A stretch of 35,283 nt of DNA from Holophagales bacterium (GCA_016716705.1 JADJVF010000032.1:1-35283), one strand, 5' to 3'; positions 8,888-17,574 are shown, counted from the first letter of the stretch. Notes: a model not told the origin generated them from the letters alone. Numbers and translations are program-made.

Positions 8888-9822
8888 CGAGGGGATTCTA
8901 CGGACCGTGGGCCCGGGCGGTTGGTGACGGTGCGCCCGAGATCTTCCACTTCCGGCACGAGGTCGACGCCGAACCTCGCCCGCACCGCCTCCCGCATTCT
9001 CGCCATCAGCTCCCTCACGTCGTCGGCCGTCGCGCTCCCCCGGTTCACGATGACGTTCGCGTGCCGCTCCGAGACCTCGGCCCCGCCCACGCCGAGGCCC
9101 TTCAGGCCGCACGCCTCGAGAACCCGGCCGGCGTGGTCCCCCGGAGGGTTCTTGAAGACCGAACCGGCGTTCGGCCCGGTCGGGAGCGCCCTCTTCCGCT
9201 TCTCTCTGACCTCGGCGAGGCGGGCGTCGATCTCGTCCCGTCCCGCCGGCCGGAGGCGGAGCGTGGCCGATGCCACCACGTCATCCCCCTCGCAGAGCGC
9301 TGACCAGCGGTAGCCGTGCGGGATGGTTCCGGCCGGAACGACCCGGACCTCGCCGACCCGCGAGACGAGCGTCACCTCCTCGAGGAGGTCGAAGATCTCC
9401 GTCCCGTAGGCCCCCGCGTTGATCCGCACCGCCCCGCCGACCGAAGACGGGATACCCGAGAGCCCTTCGGTCCCGGAAAGACCCGTGTTGCGGGCAGCAA
9501 CCGCGAGCGACATGAGCGATGCGCCCCCTCCGGCCTTCACCAGCGGCGCCTCGATCGAAACCGCCGCGAGCTCGCCCGCGAGGACGAAGACGACGGCATC
9601 GAGCCCCTCGTCGGGGACGAGGACGTTCGACCCTTTCCCGAGAGGAATGGCCGGCAGTCTTGCTGCAGCGGCCCATCGCAGTAACCCGCCGAGCGCCGGG
9701 ACGTCCTCGACCTCGGCGAAGAGCCGGGCCGGCCCGCCGATCCGCCACGTCGTCCTCGGCGCGAGAGGCTCCTCGGGCCGAAGCCGCATGCGCAGGCCGG
9801 AGAGTGAGGACGTGTCGATCAC
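8884..9822 (-). CDS. murB: UDP-N-acetylenolpyruvoylglucosamine reductase
   Basis: A 312-residue FAD enzyme reducing UDP-GlcNAc-enolpyruvate to UDP-MurNAc in peptidoglycan precursor synthesis. Seen in order: TTWRIGGPARLFAEV (FAD site), PLGKGSNVLVPDEG, GLSGIPSSVGGAVRINAGAYG, the catalytic-serine region NAGSVFKNPPGDHAGRVLE, and the C-terminal SERHANVIVNRG. The GTG at 9822 was chosen because it overlaps the pgpA stop as GTGA, as other couplings in this operon do; an ATG 12 codons further in (MRLRPEE) is an alternative. It is unusual that murB is not with other mur/fts genes but sits between pgpA and a GDP-mannose enzyme. Confidence 0.94.
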   Translation of the reverse strand: MIDTSSLSGLRMRLRPEEPLAPRTTWRIGGPARLFAEVEDVPALGGLLRWAAAARLPAIPLGKGSNVLVPDEGLDAVVFVLAGELAAVSIEAPLVKAGGGASLMSLAVAARNTGLSGTEGLSGIPSSVGGAVRINAGAYGTEIFDLLEEVTLVSRVGEVRVVPAGTIPHGYRWSALCEGDDVVASATLRLRPAGRDEIDARLAEVREKRKRALPTGPNAGSVFKNPPGDHAGRVLEACGLKGLGVGGAEVSERHANVIVNRGSATADDVRELMARMREAVRARFGVDLVPEVEDLGRTVTNRPGPRSVESPR

Positions 9823-10406
9823 GACAACAGGAACGCAGCGAAGCCCGCCAGGATTCCGGCAAGGACGCCGGCGAGGAGGTCGTCGGCCATGACCCCCCAC
9901 CCCCCCGGCAGCGACTGGAGACGGTTGACAGGTCCGGGCTTGAGGATGTCGAAGGCGCGAAAGAGCCCGAAGGCGACGACGACGAGGACCCACCGGAGCG
10001 GCGCGGACGCGGCCGCCGGGAGGACCGCATGAAGGCCTGCGAGGGCGATCGCCTGCCCCGCGATCTCGTCGACGACGATCTCCCCCGGGTCCTTCAGGCC
10101 CCGCAGCGTCGCGACGCGCCCCGACACCGGGACTCCGACCAAGACCGAAACGGCCGCGAGGCCGGTAACCCCGCCCAGGCCAACCGCCTGGAACAGCCCT
10201 TCTCCCAGGACCACCGCCAGAAGGCTCCCCCAGGTTCCGGGGGCTCCCGGCAGGAGGCCCGACCCGAACCCGGTCGCCAGGAGGGTCGCCAGCGGCGCCC
10301 TCCGGAAGACCTCCCTCCAGGGAACCTCTTGCGCCGCGGGCAGCTCCGCGCTAGCGTCTTCCACGTCTCCCCTTCGAACGGGCCGTCGCGGCGCTCGCCG
10401 GGACAT
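9819..10406 (-). CDS. pgpA: Phosphatidylglycerophosphatase A
   Basis: A 195-residue integral membrane protein of the PgpA family, which dephosphorylates phosphatidylglycerol phosphate to phosphatidylglycerol. Recognisable motifs are GAPGTWGSLLAVVLG, LKDPGEIVVDEIAGQ (acidic metal-binding residues) and LFRAFDILKPGPVNRLQ, matching the E. coli pattern of G-T-F-G-S-L, D-x-x-x-I-V-x-D-E and F-R-x-F-D-I-x-K-P. About four membrane segments are visible. The ATG at 10406 lies inside the spacer of an inverted repeat that also sits at the recA promoter. It is the first gene of the long minus-strand operon and is divergent from recA. Confidence 0.92.
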   Translation of the reverse strand: MSRRAPRRPVRRGDVEDASAELPAAQEVPWREVFRRAPLATLLATGFGSGLLPGAPGTWGSLLAVVLGEGLFQAVGLGGVTGLAAVSVLVGVPVSGRVATLRGLKDPGEIVVDEIAGQAIALAGLHAVLPAAASAPLRWVLVVVAFGLFRAFDILKPGPVNRLQSLPGGWGVMADDLLAGVLAGILAGFAAFLLS

Positions 10407-10415
10407 CAACTGTCC
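10401..10415. promoter_or_regulatory. Inverted repeat GGACA-N5-TGTCC between pgpA and recA
   Basis: A perfect 5-bp inverted repeat, GGACA TCAAC TGTCC, lies 21 bp upstream of the recA -10 hexamer and covers the pgpA start codon. It sits roughly where a -35 would be, which suits a repressor operator. A LexA-type SOS box is one reading, because recA is usually SOS-regulated, but I do not know the consensus in this lineage. Confidence 0.35.
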
Positions 10416-10436
10416 GCGCGCCCGCCACCCGATTCC

Positions 10437-10442
10437 TATAAT
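10437..10442 (+). promoter_or_regulatory. recA promoter -10 box TATAAT
   Basis: A perfect TATAAT 32 nt before the recA ATG. No good -35 is visible 17 bp upstream. The reverse complement reads ATTATA-GG, so the same AT-rich patch could also help open DNA for pgpA in the other direction. Confidence 0.6.
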
Positions 10443-10474
10443 CCGCCGTCTTCACGCAGAAAGCGAGGATCCGA

Positions 10475-11524
10475 ATGCCTCCCATCGAGAAGGAAAAGCT
10501 CAAGGCCCTGGAGCAGGCGCTCCAGCAGATCGACCGCCAGTTCGGCAAGGGCGCCCTCGTCCGCCTCGGCGACAAGCCGCAGGACGCGATCCAGGCGATC
10601 TCGACCGGCTCCATCAACCTCGACGCCGCCCTCGGCATCGGGGGCGTGCCGCGCGGCCGCGTCACCGAGATCTACGGCCCCGAGTCGTCGGGCAAGACGA
10701 CCTTGACGCTCCACATCATCGCCGAGGCGCAGAAGCTGGGCGGCCTCGCGGCGTTCATCGACGCCGAGCACGCCCTCGACGCCGAGTACGCCAGGAAGCT
10801 CGGGGTCGACATCGACAACCTGATGGTCTCCCAGCCCGATTCCGGCGAGCAGGCGCTCGAGATCGCCGAGGCGCTCGTCCGCTCGGCCGCCGTCGACATC
10901 GTCGTCATCGACTCCGTCGCGGCCCTCGTCCCGAAGGCCGAGCTCGAGGGCGAGATGGGCGACGCGATGGTCGGCCTGCAGGCCCGCCTCATGTCGCAGG
11001 CCCTCCGCAAGCTCACCGCCGTCGTCTCCAAGTCGGGCACCTGCCTCATCTTCATCAACCAGATCCGCGAAAAGATCGGCGTCATGTTCGGCAACCCGGA
11101 GACCACGACGGGCGGCCGGGCCCTGAAGTTCTACTCCTCGGTTCGCCTCGACATCCGCCGGATCAACTCCATCAAGGACGGCGACGCCGTCGTCGGGAGC
11201 CGCACGAAGGTCAAGGTCGTCAAGAACAAGGTCGCCCCGCCGTTCAAGGTCGCCGAGTTCGACATCGGCTACGGCGAAGGGATCTCCAAGACGGGCGAGC
11301 TGATCGACCTCGGCGTCGAGCACAAGGTCGTCGAGAAGAGCGGCGCCTGGTTCAGCTACGGGGACCTGAGGATCGGCCAGGGCCGCGAGAACACGAAGGC
11401 CTGGCTCCGCGACAACCCCGACGTCGCCCTCGAGATCGAGAACAAGATCCGCGAGAAGCTCGGTATCGCCCCGGTCGAGCTGCCCCCCACCGCCGTCGTG
11501 GCGCCGGAGGGGAAGAAGAAGTAA
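10475..11524 (+). CDS. recA: Recombinase RecA
   Basis: A 349-residue RecA, full length. Walker A is GPESSGKT at residues 68-75; Walker B lies in VDIVVIDSVAALVPKAE; the L2/DNA-binding region has FINQIREKIGVMFGNPETTTGG. The C-terminal domain ends in a short basic EGKKK instead of the acidic tail of E. coli RecA. It forms ATP-dependent filaments on single-stranded DNA for homologous recombination and stimulates LexA self-cleavage in SOS induction. It is monocistronic: its own TATAAT upstream and a strong terminator 27 nt downstream. pgpA is divergent; no cinA or recX is adjacent. Confidence 0.99.
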   Translation: MPPIEKEKLKALEQALQQIDRQFGKGALVRLGDKPQDAIQAISTGSINLDAALGIGGVPRGRVTEIYGPESSGKTTLTLHIIAEAQKLGGLAAFIDAEHALDAEYARKLGVDIDNLMVSQPDSGEQALEIAEALVRSAAVDIVVIDSVAALVPKAELEGEMGDAMVGLQARLMSQALRKLTAVVSKSGTCLIFINQIREKIGVMFGNPETTTGGRALKFYSSVRLDIRRINSIKDGDAVVGSRTKVKVVKNKVAPPFKVAEFDIGYGEGISKTGELIDLGVEHKVVEKSGAWFSYGDLRIGQGRENTKAWLRDNPDVALEIENKIREKLGIAPVELPPTAVVAPEGKKK

Positions 11525-11550
11525 CCCCCGGGAATTCCTACGGTCTATCG

Positions 11551-11584
11551 CGGGGCGGGCCATCGAGCCCGCCCCGTTCTCTTT
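11551..11584 (+). terminator. Rho-independent terminator of recA
   Basis: A perfect 10-bp stem, CGGGGCGGGC / GCCCGCCCCG (11551-11560 and 11567-11576), with a 6-nt loop CATCGA and a following T-rich TTCTCTTT. It lies 27 nt after the recA stop. Confidence 0.88.
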
Positions 11585-11619
11585 GGAAAGGGCAGCACCA
11601 CTTCGACCAGGGGAGTGAA

Positions 11620-11673
11620 GAGACCGGAGGGACCGGAGGGACCAGAGGGACCGAAAACACCGGAAGAACCACC
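11620..11673. repeat. Degenerate 9-bp tandem repeat (consensus GGGACCGGA)
   Basis: Six consecutive 9-bp units from 11620, the second to fourth differing by one or two bases, the last two more degenerate. It lies in the 230-bp spacer between the recA terminator and the next gene and has no open frame I would call a gene. A related 9-bp pyrimidine-rich array encodes a signal peptide at 27393-27437. Confidence 0.6.
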
Positions 11674-11740
11674 AAGCTGGGCCGCTCCCGGTTCTCCCGA
11701 TTCGTGACGCCCGTTCCCGACATGACCCACCCCGTCCGCG

Positions 11741-11746
11741 TATAAC
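11741..11746 (+). promoter_or_regulatory. Possible -10 TATAAC, leaderless arrangement
   Basis: TATAAC ends 8 nt before the ATG at 11755 (or 5 nt before the GTG at 11752). A CCGACA 18 bp upstream (11717-11722) is a fair -35 match. Transcription starting 6-8 nt after the hexamer would begin at or next to the start codon. Confidence 0.45.
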
Positions 11747-11754
11747 AGCAGGTG

Positions 11755-14703
11755 ATGCTGTCTCTCCTCTCTCTGGCGCTCAGCTCGGCGCTCGTCCCGA
11801 CCCTTGCGGCACCTCAGGAGCGACCCTACCTGACCCCGTGGGTCATCGTCCGTCCGACCGCAACCGCGCCGCCTGCCGCTGGTCACGCCCCGGCCACACT
11901 CTCGGTGAACGCCCCCGGGCTCCTCGTCGAGGTCCGTGCAGCCGAGGTCGGCGAACCCGCGACCGCAGCCAGGTCCGCCGCCTCTTCGAGGAGACCCAGG
12001 GCGCGGGCCGCAGGACCGGGCTCCTGGTGGAACTGCCCGTCGTGATCGTCCCCGAGAACGCCCGCGAGGCCGAGGCCGTCACGGCCGACTCTCTCGTCCC
12101 GGGCCTCGGTGCCCTCCTCGGGGCGGCACAGGGGGCCGACCTCTTCGTCCTCTCCCTCCCCGACCTCTCCGGGGAGATCCGCTCGCGGCGCTACCTCCTG
12201 ATGAAGGCCGCGGCGATCGTCAGGTCCCGGAGCCCTTCCTCGCGCATCGCGGTCCTCTTCCACCAGCCGGCGGGGGGAGGGCTCTTCCCGCCTGGTGCGA
12301 AGGAACTGCTCTCCGAGGAGGCGGCCGCGTTCGTCGATCTCCTCGGCCTCGACCTCGACGACGTGACGACGACGCCCGAGACCGTCCGCGAGGCCGCCGA
12401 CGGTCTCTCGTTCGCACGCCCTCTCCTCGTCACCGCGCCGGAGGTTCCTGGCGCCGTTGCGCTCCTCGACCTCGCCGCACGCTTCTCGGGAGTCGATGCC
12501 CCGGTCGTCGCCGCCCCGCTGACCGACCCCGCGGGGGTTCCCCTGCTCGACCGCCTCGGCCCCCTTCTTTCCGGTGACGTGAACCGCGACGGCCGGAGCG
12601 CGTCTGCGAGGACTCCCGAAGGGAAGACCCTCTCGGTCGTCAGGCTCGCCAAGGGAACCGACCTCGGCGGCGTCGTCCTCGTGACAGGTGCGGATGCCTC
12701 GGGCCTGGAGGCCCGGGGACCCATCGTTCTCGAGCTCGATTCCCCTTCCTATGCGACGGCAGAGGTCTTCGAGCTCGCCACCGGCCGCTCCCGCAGCTTC
12801 GACCTCCCGAAGAGCGGAACGCCCCGCCTCTCGCTCACGACCGCGAACGGGCCGCTCGCCGTCGTCCTGACCGCGAGGGAGAAGGCGCCGGCCGAGGCGA
12901 CCCGGGCCGCGACCGACGTCTCCGCCGTCCGCGGCCTCACCGTCGAGGAGATCCTCGCGAAGCACCAGGTCTGGCGGGCCGGGCGCGACGCCCGCTGGAC
13001 CCGCTTCACCGCGACGAACCGCACGTCGTACCGCTTCCGCCTCGAGGGCTTCCCGACTTCGTTCGAGCTGACCTTCGAAGGGCCTTTCTTCTACGAGCGC
13101 GGCAAGGGCTTCGACTGGGCCTGGCAGACCTCGTACGTCAACGGCGTGAGGTGGAAGGGGAAGAAGGCCCCCGAGCTGCCTCTCCTCCAGCCCGAGAAGG
13201 TCTCCGAGCTCCCCCTCAACCTGACGTTCAACGAGGCCTACCGCTACGAGCTGGACGGCGACGGCGAAGCCGGGGGCATCCCCTGCTGGGTCGTCCGCTT
13301 CGAGCCGAGCGAAGGATTCAAGGCGAAGGCGATCAACGCCGGCAAGGTCTATATCGCGAAGTCCGACTTCTCGCTCCGCCGCGTCGTCGCCAGGCAGCTG
13401 AACCTGACGGGCGAGGTCCAGTCGGTCGATGAGACGACCGACTTCGCCGAGGCGGCCGCGCCGGACGGCGGACCACCCCTCCTCCTGCCGACGACGACGC
13501 GAGGGCAGTCGATCCTCCGCACCTTCTCGCGGACGACGACGCTCGAGCGGACGACCGAGCTCCTCGAGGTCCGCCTCGACCCGGCCGACTACGACAGCCG
13601 GCGCGCCGCGCCCTCGCGAGCAACCAGGTCATGGTCCGCGACACCGACAAGGGCGTGCGGTACCTCGAGAAGCAGAAGGACGGCGAGCGCGTCGTCGTCG
13701 AGGACAACAAGACCTCGCGCCTCTTCGGCCTCGGCGGCGTCTTCTACGAGGCGTCGCTCGACTACCCGCTCCCCCTCCTCGGCCTCTACTACATCGACCT
13801 CGACGTCGCGAAGAAGGGCAAGCAGCTCCAGGGCTTCTTCGGCGGGCCGCTCCTCGCCGGCTCGTACAGCGACCCGAACCTCTTCGGGACGAACGTCGAC
13901 CTCGGCGCCGACGTCTTCGCGAACCTCATCCGCGGCGACGACGCCCTCTGGGCCGACGGGGAAAAGGTCGACGCGACGACGGTTAAGGCCCGGACCTTCG
14001 CGGGGAACCTGAACGTCGGCTACCCCCTGTCGCGCCACCTGAAGCTGACCGGGACGCTCGGCGGCACCTGGCGCGACTACGCCTCCGGGGACGACGCCGA
14101 CCCGGCGTTCGTCGTCCCGTCCGACCACCTCGTCACGCGCCTCGAGGGGCGCCTGTCGTGGGACCTCTCCGGCTGGAACGCCGTCGGGAAATACTCTCTG
14201 AACCTCCGGTCGACGTGGGACCCGTGGGGCTATCCGGGAAACCCCGAGTGGGACGCGGGGAAAGACCGGTTCCACCTCTACTCGGTTTCCCTGGCGAAGA
14301 CGTTCGAGCTCCCCCGCTTCCAGCGGATCGACACGGGGTCTCGTACGTCGGCACCTCGAACACCGACCGCTTCTCGAAGATCCAGTTCGGCATGTTCGGC
14401 GGCACGTCGCTCCGGGGCTTCAGCTCGGGGAGCCTCCGCGCCGAGGAGGCGTTCACCGCCAAGGTCGCCTACGGCGTCGTCGTCGGGAAGCTCTTCCGGC
14501 TGCAGGCGCTCTACGACCACGCCATCGTGAAGGACCCGGCCGCCGGCTACGACTGGGTGAACTTCGGCGGCGCCGGTGTCTCGGGTCAGTTCTCCGGCCC
14601 GTGGTCGACCCTCGTCCAGCTCGAGGCGGGCCTCCCGGTCGTCGGCAGGAACCGGGGCCAGACCGGCTTCGTGGTCTATCTCGTCTTCCTCAGGAGCTTC
14701 TGA
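11755..14703 (+). CDS. Large Omp85-like outer-membrane fusion protein, frameshifted
   Basis: One gene in at least four frame segments: 11755-~11957, ~11957-~13608, ~13608-14337 and 14337-14703. Restoring one base at each of three places (C in CCC 11956-11958, a base near 13605-13612, G in GGGG 14335-14338) gives about 983 residues. Order: signal peptide (to about residue 21); an alpha/beta region with VVIVPENA, ADLFVLSLPDLSG and SRIAVLFHQPAGGG that resembles a barrel or glycosidase-like fold but shows no catalytic pair I can name; a beta-sandwich ending GPLAVVLTAREKA; a LolA/RseB-like region from LTVEEILAKHQ through AYRYELDGDGEAGGIPCWVVRF; then a C-terminal barrel with VMVRDTDKGVRYL, GGTSLRGFSSGSLR and a terminal Phe (VYLVFLRSF). 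The LRGF motif and Phe end are those of Omp85/BamA-type barrels. Predicted to be an outer-membrane protein with a large periplasmic part; the role is unknown. Confidence 0.72.
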
Positions 14704-14713
14704 GAGCGAATCG

Positions 14714-14719
14714 TAGAAT
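14714..14719 (+). promoter_or_regulatory. Possible -10 TAGAAT, leaderless arrangement
   Basis: TAGAAT ends 10 nt before the ATG at 14730, with no Shine-Dalgarno between. It lies in the 26-nt gap after the Omp85-like gene. Confidence 0.42.
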
Positions 14720-14729
14720 CCGCTCGCGC

Positions 14730-15344
14730 ATGAGAGCCCGACCCATCGCCCTCCTTCTGCCGGTCCTCCTCGCCGCGGGGAGCGTCGGGGCCGCGGGACC
14801 GGCGCGCTGGCCCGTTCCGGCCGCCGGGCTGATGGCGGCGGACGCCGCCGCCTCCGCGCCGCCCGACTTCAAGCGGATGCTCGCGAAGAACCCGGCACGG
14901 CTGATGGAGGGCGTGAAGGCCGGCCTGGCCGCCTCGCCGAACCGCGACGCCGCCGCCCGGCGGGCCGCGCTCGCCGCCGGGACGCGCCGGATCGCGCAGG
15001 CCATCCGCGACCATCGCCCCTTCGAAGACGTCGCCTACGAGGCAGGGGGGCTCGTGGCCGAGGCCTCGCTTCTGTTTCCGCCCGTTGGCACGCCTTCGGG
15101 CGAGGCAACGCTCCTCGCCCTCGCCCGAAGCGGATCGAGCTTCCTCGGCTTCACGCCACGGCCGTTCGACGCTCCCGAGACGCTCGTCGCCGGCAGGCTG
15201 CCGGCCGGTTCGGCACGCGAGGCCTACGACTCCGCGTTGACCCTCTCCGCACGGCTCCTCGCCTGGATCTGGAACACGGCCGGCGGCGACGCGTCCGTCG
15301 CCACCACCCGCCCCGAGTCGAAAGGACCGTACCCCGTCCGATGA
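14730..15344 (+). CDS. Secreted protein of unknown function
   Basis: A 204-residue protein with a clear signal peptide (MRARPIALLLPVLLAAGSVGAAG, cleavage near residue 22). The mature part is Ala/Arg-rich and mostly helical, with PDFKRMLAKNPARLMEGVKAG and the segment RRIAQAIRDHRPFEDVAYEAG. I do not recognise the family. The helical pattern faintly recalls zinc phospholipase C / P1 nuclease-like proteins, but the His and Asp ligands are not evident, so I do not assign it. Its stop overlaps the purH start (ATGA), so it is translationally coupled to a purine enzyme. The ATG follows a TAGAAT hexamer by 10 nt. Confidence 0.7.
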   Translation: MRARPIALLLPVLLAAGSVGAAGPARWPVPAAGLMAADAAASAPPDFKRMLAKNPARLMEGVKAGLAASPNRDAAARRAALAAGTRRIAQAIRDHRPFEDVAYEAGGLVAEASLLFPPVGTPSGEATLLALARSGSSFLGFTPRPFDAPETLVAGRLPAGSAREAYDSALTLSARLLAWIWNTAGGDASVATTRPESKGPYPVR

Positions 15345-16885
15345 GCACGAAACGCGCCCTCCTCTCCGTCTCCGATCGCAGCGGCCTTCTCGACCTCGCG
15401 AATGCCCTCCTTCGTCACGACTTCGAGCTCGTCTCGACGGGCGGCACCGGGAAGCACCTTTCCGACGCCGGTCTCCCGGTGACGCAGGTCGCCGACGTGA
15501 CCGGCTTCCCCGAGGTCTTCGACGGGCGCGTCAAGACGCTCCACCCCGCCCTCTTCGGGGGCGTCCTCTACGACCGGTCGGTCCCGAAGCACGTCGAGCA
15601 GGCGGGAGAGAACGGCATCGGGCCGATCGACGTCGTCGTCGTGAACCTCTACCCGTTCGAGGAGACGGTCGCGAGCGCCAGCACGACCTTCGCGCAGGGG
15701 ATCGAGAAGATCGACGTCGGCGGCCCCTCCCTCCTGCGCGCCGCCGCCAAGAACCACGCCCACGTCGCCGTCCTCTGCGACCCGGCCGACTACCCCGCCT
15801 TCGCCGCCGAGCTCGACGCCAACAGGGGCGGCTCCACGCTCGGGACGCGGAAGAGGCTCGCTGGGAAGGTCTTCCGCCGGACGGCGGCCTACGACGCGGC
15901 GATCTCGGCGTGGCTCGCGGCCCGGACGGAGGGGGAAGCGTTCCCCGAGCGTCTCCCGCTCTCCTTCGAGCTCGGCGGGACGCTCCGCTACGGCGAGAAT
16001 CCCCACCAGGCGGGGGCTTTCTACCGGGACCCGGCCGCCCCGCCTTCGGCGCTCGCGCGATTCGTCCTCCACCAGGGCAAGGAGCTCTCCTACACGAACC
16101 TCCTCGACGCCGACTCCGCCCTCTTCACCTCGCGCCTCCTTCCGCGTGGCGCCCTGACGATCGTCAAGCACCGGATCCCTTGCGGGATCGCGCGCGAGGA
16201 GAACGCCGCGCCGACGTTCGAGGCGGCGTGGGCGTCCGATCCGGTCTCCGGTTTCGGCGGCGTCCTCGCCTACACCGGCGTCCTCGACCGCGCCGCGGCC
16301 GAGGCGATGACGACGAAGTTCCTCGAGGTCGTCGTCTGCGAAGGAGTGACCGACGAGGCTCGCGCCGTCTTCGCGAGGAAGCCGAACCTCCGCCTCCTCT
16401 CCGTCGCCCCCGATCCCGCCCCCCGAGCCCGGCGCGAGCTGCGCGGCATCGACGGCGGGCTCCTCGTCCAGGAGGCCGACGTCCTGCCGGGCGACGAGAC
16501 GACCTGGAAGGTCGTGACGAAGCGCGTACCGACCGACGGGGAAATGCGGGCGCTGCGCTTCCTCGAGCGGGCCGTCGCGGGCGTCATCTCGAACGCGATC
16601 GTCATCGGCGGCGAGACGGCGACCTTCGGGATCGGCGGCGGCCGGACGAGCCGCGTGGACGCGGCCGGCGACGCCGTCGGGAAGGCGGGCGAGCGGGCGA
16701 AGGGCGCTTGCGCCGCCTCCGACGCCTTCTTTCCGTTCCCCGACGGCCTCCTCCTCCTTGCTGAAGCAGGCGTGACGGCCTGCGTCGAGCCTGGCGGGTC
16801 GGTGAAGGACGCCGAGGTCATCGCCGCGGCCGACGAACGGGGGATGGCCCTCGTCTTCAGCGGCCGGCGTCACTTCCGGCACTGA
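15341..16885 (+). CDS. purH: Bifunctional AICAR transformylase / IMP cyclohydrolase
   Basis: A 514-residue PurH catalysing the last two steps of IMP synthesis. The N-terminal cyclohydrolase domain shows LVSTGGTGKHL and GRVKTLHPALFGG. The C-terminal transformylase has YGENPHQAGAFY, IVKHRIPCGIA, SDPVSGFGG and the typical end SDAFFPFPDGL... MALVFSGRRHFRH. Two deviations are visible: KHRIPCG where many bacteria have KHxNPCG, and VISNAIVI where KSNAIV is usual; the key Lys-His pair and the Asn are kept. HPALFGG also departs from the common HPxxHGG. Length is normal. It starts at an ATG inside the stop of the secreted protein gene. Confidence 0.96.
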   Translation: MSTKRALLSVSDRSGLLDLANALLRHDFELVSTGGTGKHLSDAGLPVTQVADVTGFPEVFDGRVKTLHPALFGGVLYDRSVPKHVEQAGENGIGPIDVVVVNLYPFEETVASASTTFAQGIEKIDVGGPSLLRAAAKNHAHVAVLCDPADYPAFAAELDANRGGSTLGTRKRLAGKVFRRTAAYDAAISAWLAARTEGEAFPERLPLSFELGGTLRYGENPHQAGAFYRDPAAPPSALARFVLHQGKELSYTNLLDADSALFTSRLLPRGALTIVKHRIPCGIAREENAAPTFEAAWASDPVSGFGGVLAYTGVLDRAAAEAMTTKFLEVVVCEGVTDEARAVFARKPNLRLLSVAPDPAPRARRELRGIDGGLLVQEADVLPGDETTWKVVTKRVPTDGEMRALRFLERAVAGVISNAIVIGGETATFGIGGGRTSRVDAAGDAVGKAGERAKGACAASDAFFPFPDGLLLLAEAGVTACVEPGGSVKDAEVIAAADERGMALVFSGRRHFRH

Positions 16886-16917
16886 CACAGCGGCACGGAA
16901 CCCGCTTATCCGAGAAG

Positions 16918-17574
16918 ATGAGAAGGCCCTTCGCACTTCCGTTCCTGGCCGCGGCGCTCGCCGCCGCGCTCGTCGCCGCGGCGCCGCTCTCCCTGGCCCA
17001 GACGCCCGACGCTCCGGCGCTCCTCCGGGCGATCGTGAACGCCTACAAGGCCAGGCCCGCGTTCTCGATGACGTTCGTCCAGAGCTACGCCCCCGCCGGC
17101 TTCCCCGACGCGAGCCCCGAAACCGGCACGTTGACGATCCAGGCTCCCGCCTCGCTCCGGTTCGACTACGACGGGCCGGAAGGGAAGGTCTACACGTTCG
17201 ACGGCCGGGCGGCCCGGCAGTACGTCGCGATGGACAAGCAGATCGTCCTGAAGACCCTCACTGCGGCCGAGAAGGCCCGCCTCCCGCTCCTCTTCCTCCA
17301 GCCCGCCTCCGAGGTCCTCGACCGGTTCACGGCCGTGGCGACGGCGGCCGCGAACGGTCTCGTCGACCTGACGCTGACGCCCCGCGCGGAGGGAGACCTG
17401 AAGTCGGTCGCGGTCCTGGCGACCCCGTCCGGCGAGGTCCGGCGCCTCGTCGTCCTCGACGGCGAGGGGAACCGGACGACCTTCACCTTCACGAACCTGG
17501 CCCCACGCGCGAAGCGCCCCCTCTCCGACTTCGCCCTGGTTCCCCCGAAAGGGACCCGCGTCGTCGGAGAATGA
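16918..17574 (+). CDS. lolA: Outer-membrane lipoprotein carrier protein LolA
   Basis: A 218-residue periplasmic protein with signal peptide (hydrophobic residues 6-25, cleavage near SLAQ). FSMTFVQSYAPAGF, ETGTLTIQAPASLRFDYDGPEG and YVAMDKQIV match the first half of LolA, whose open beta-barrel holds lipoprotein acyl chains during transfer from LolCDE to the outer membrane. TFTNLAPRAKRPLSDFALVPPKGTRVV is the usual LolA C terminus (FxxNxxL...F.F.PPxG..V). The gene is 32 nt after purH and 16 nt before yajQ. The upstream TTATCC 6 nt before the ATG is a weak -10 candidate. Confidence 0.92.
   Translation: MRRPFALPFLAAALAAALVAAAPLSLAQTPDAPALLRAIVNAYKARPAFSMTFVQSYAPAGFPDASPETGTLTIQAPASLRFDYDGPEGKVYTFDGRAARQYVAMDKQIVLKTLTAAEKARLPLLFLQPASEVLDRFTAVATAAANGLVDLTLTPRAEGDLKSVAVLATPSGEVRRLVVLDGEGNRTTFTFTNLAPRAKRPLSDFALVPPKGTRVVGE

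Noticed and set aside
14730..15344. Zinc phospholipase C / P1 nuclease assignment for the secreted unknown
   Set aside because: Only the helical pattern is reminiscent; the His/Asp metal ligands are not visible.
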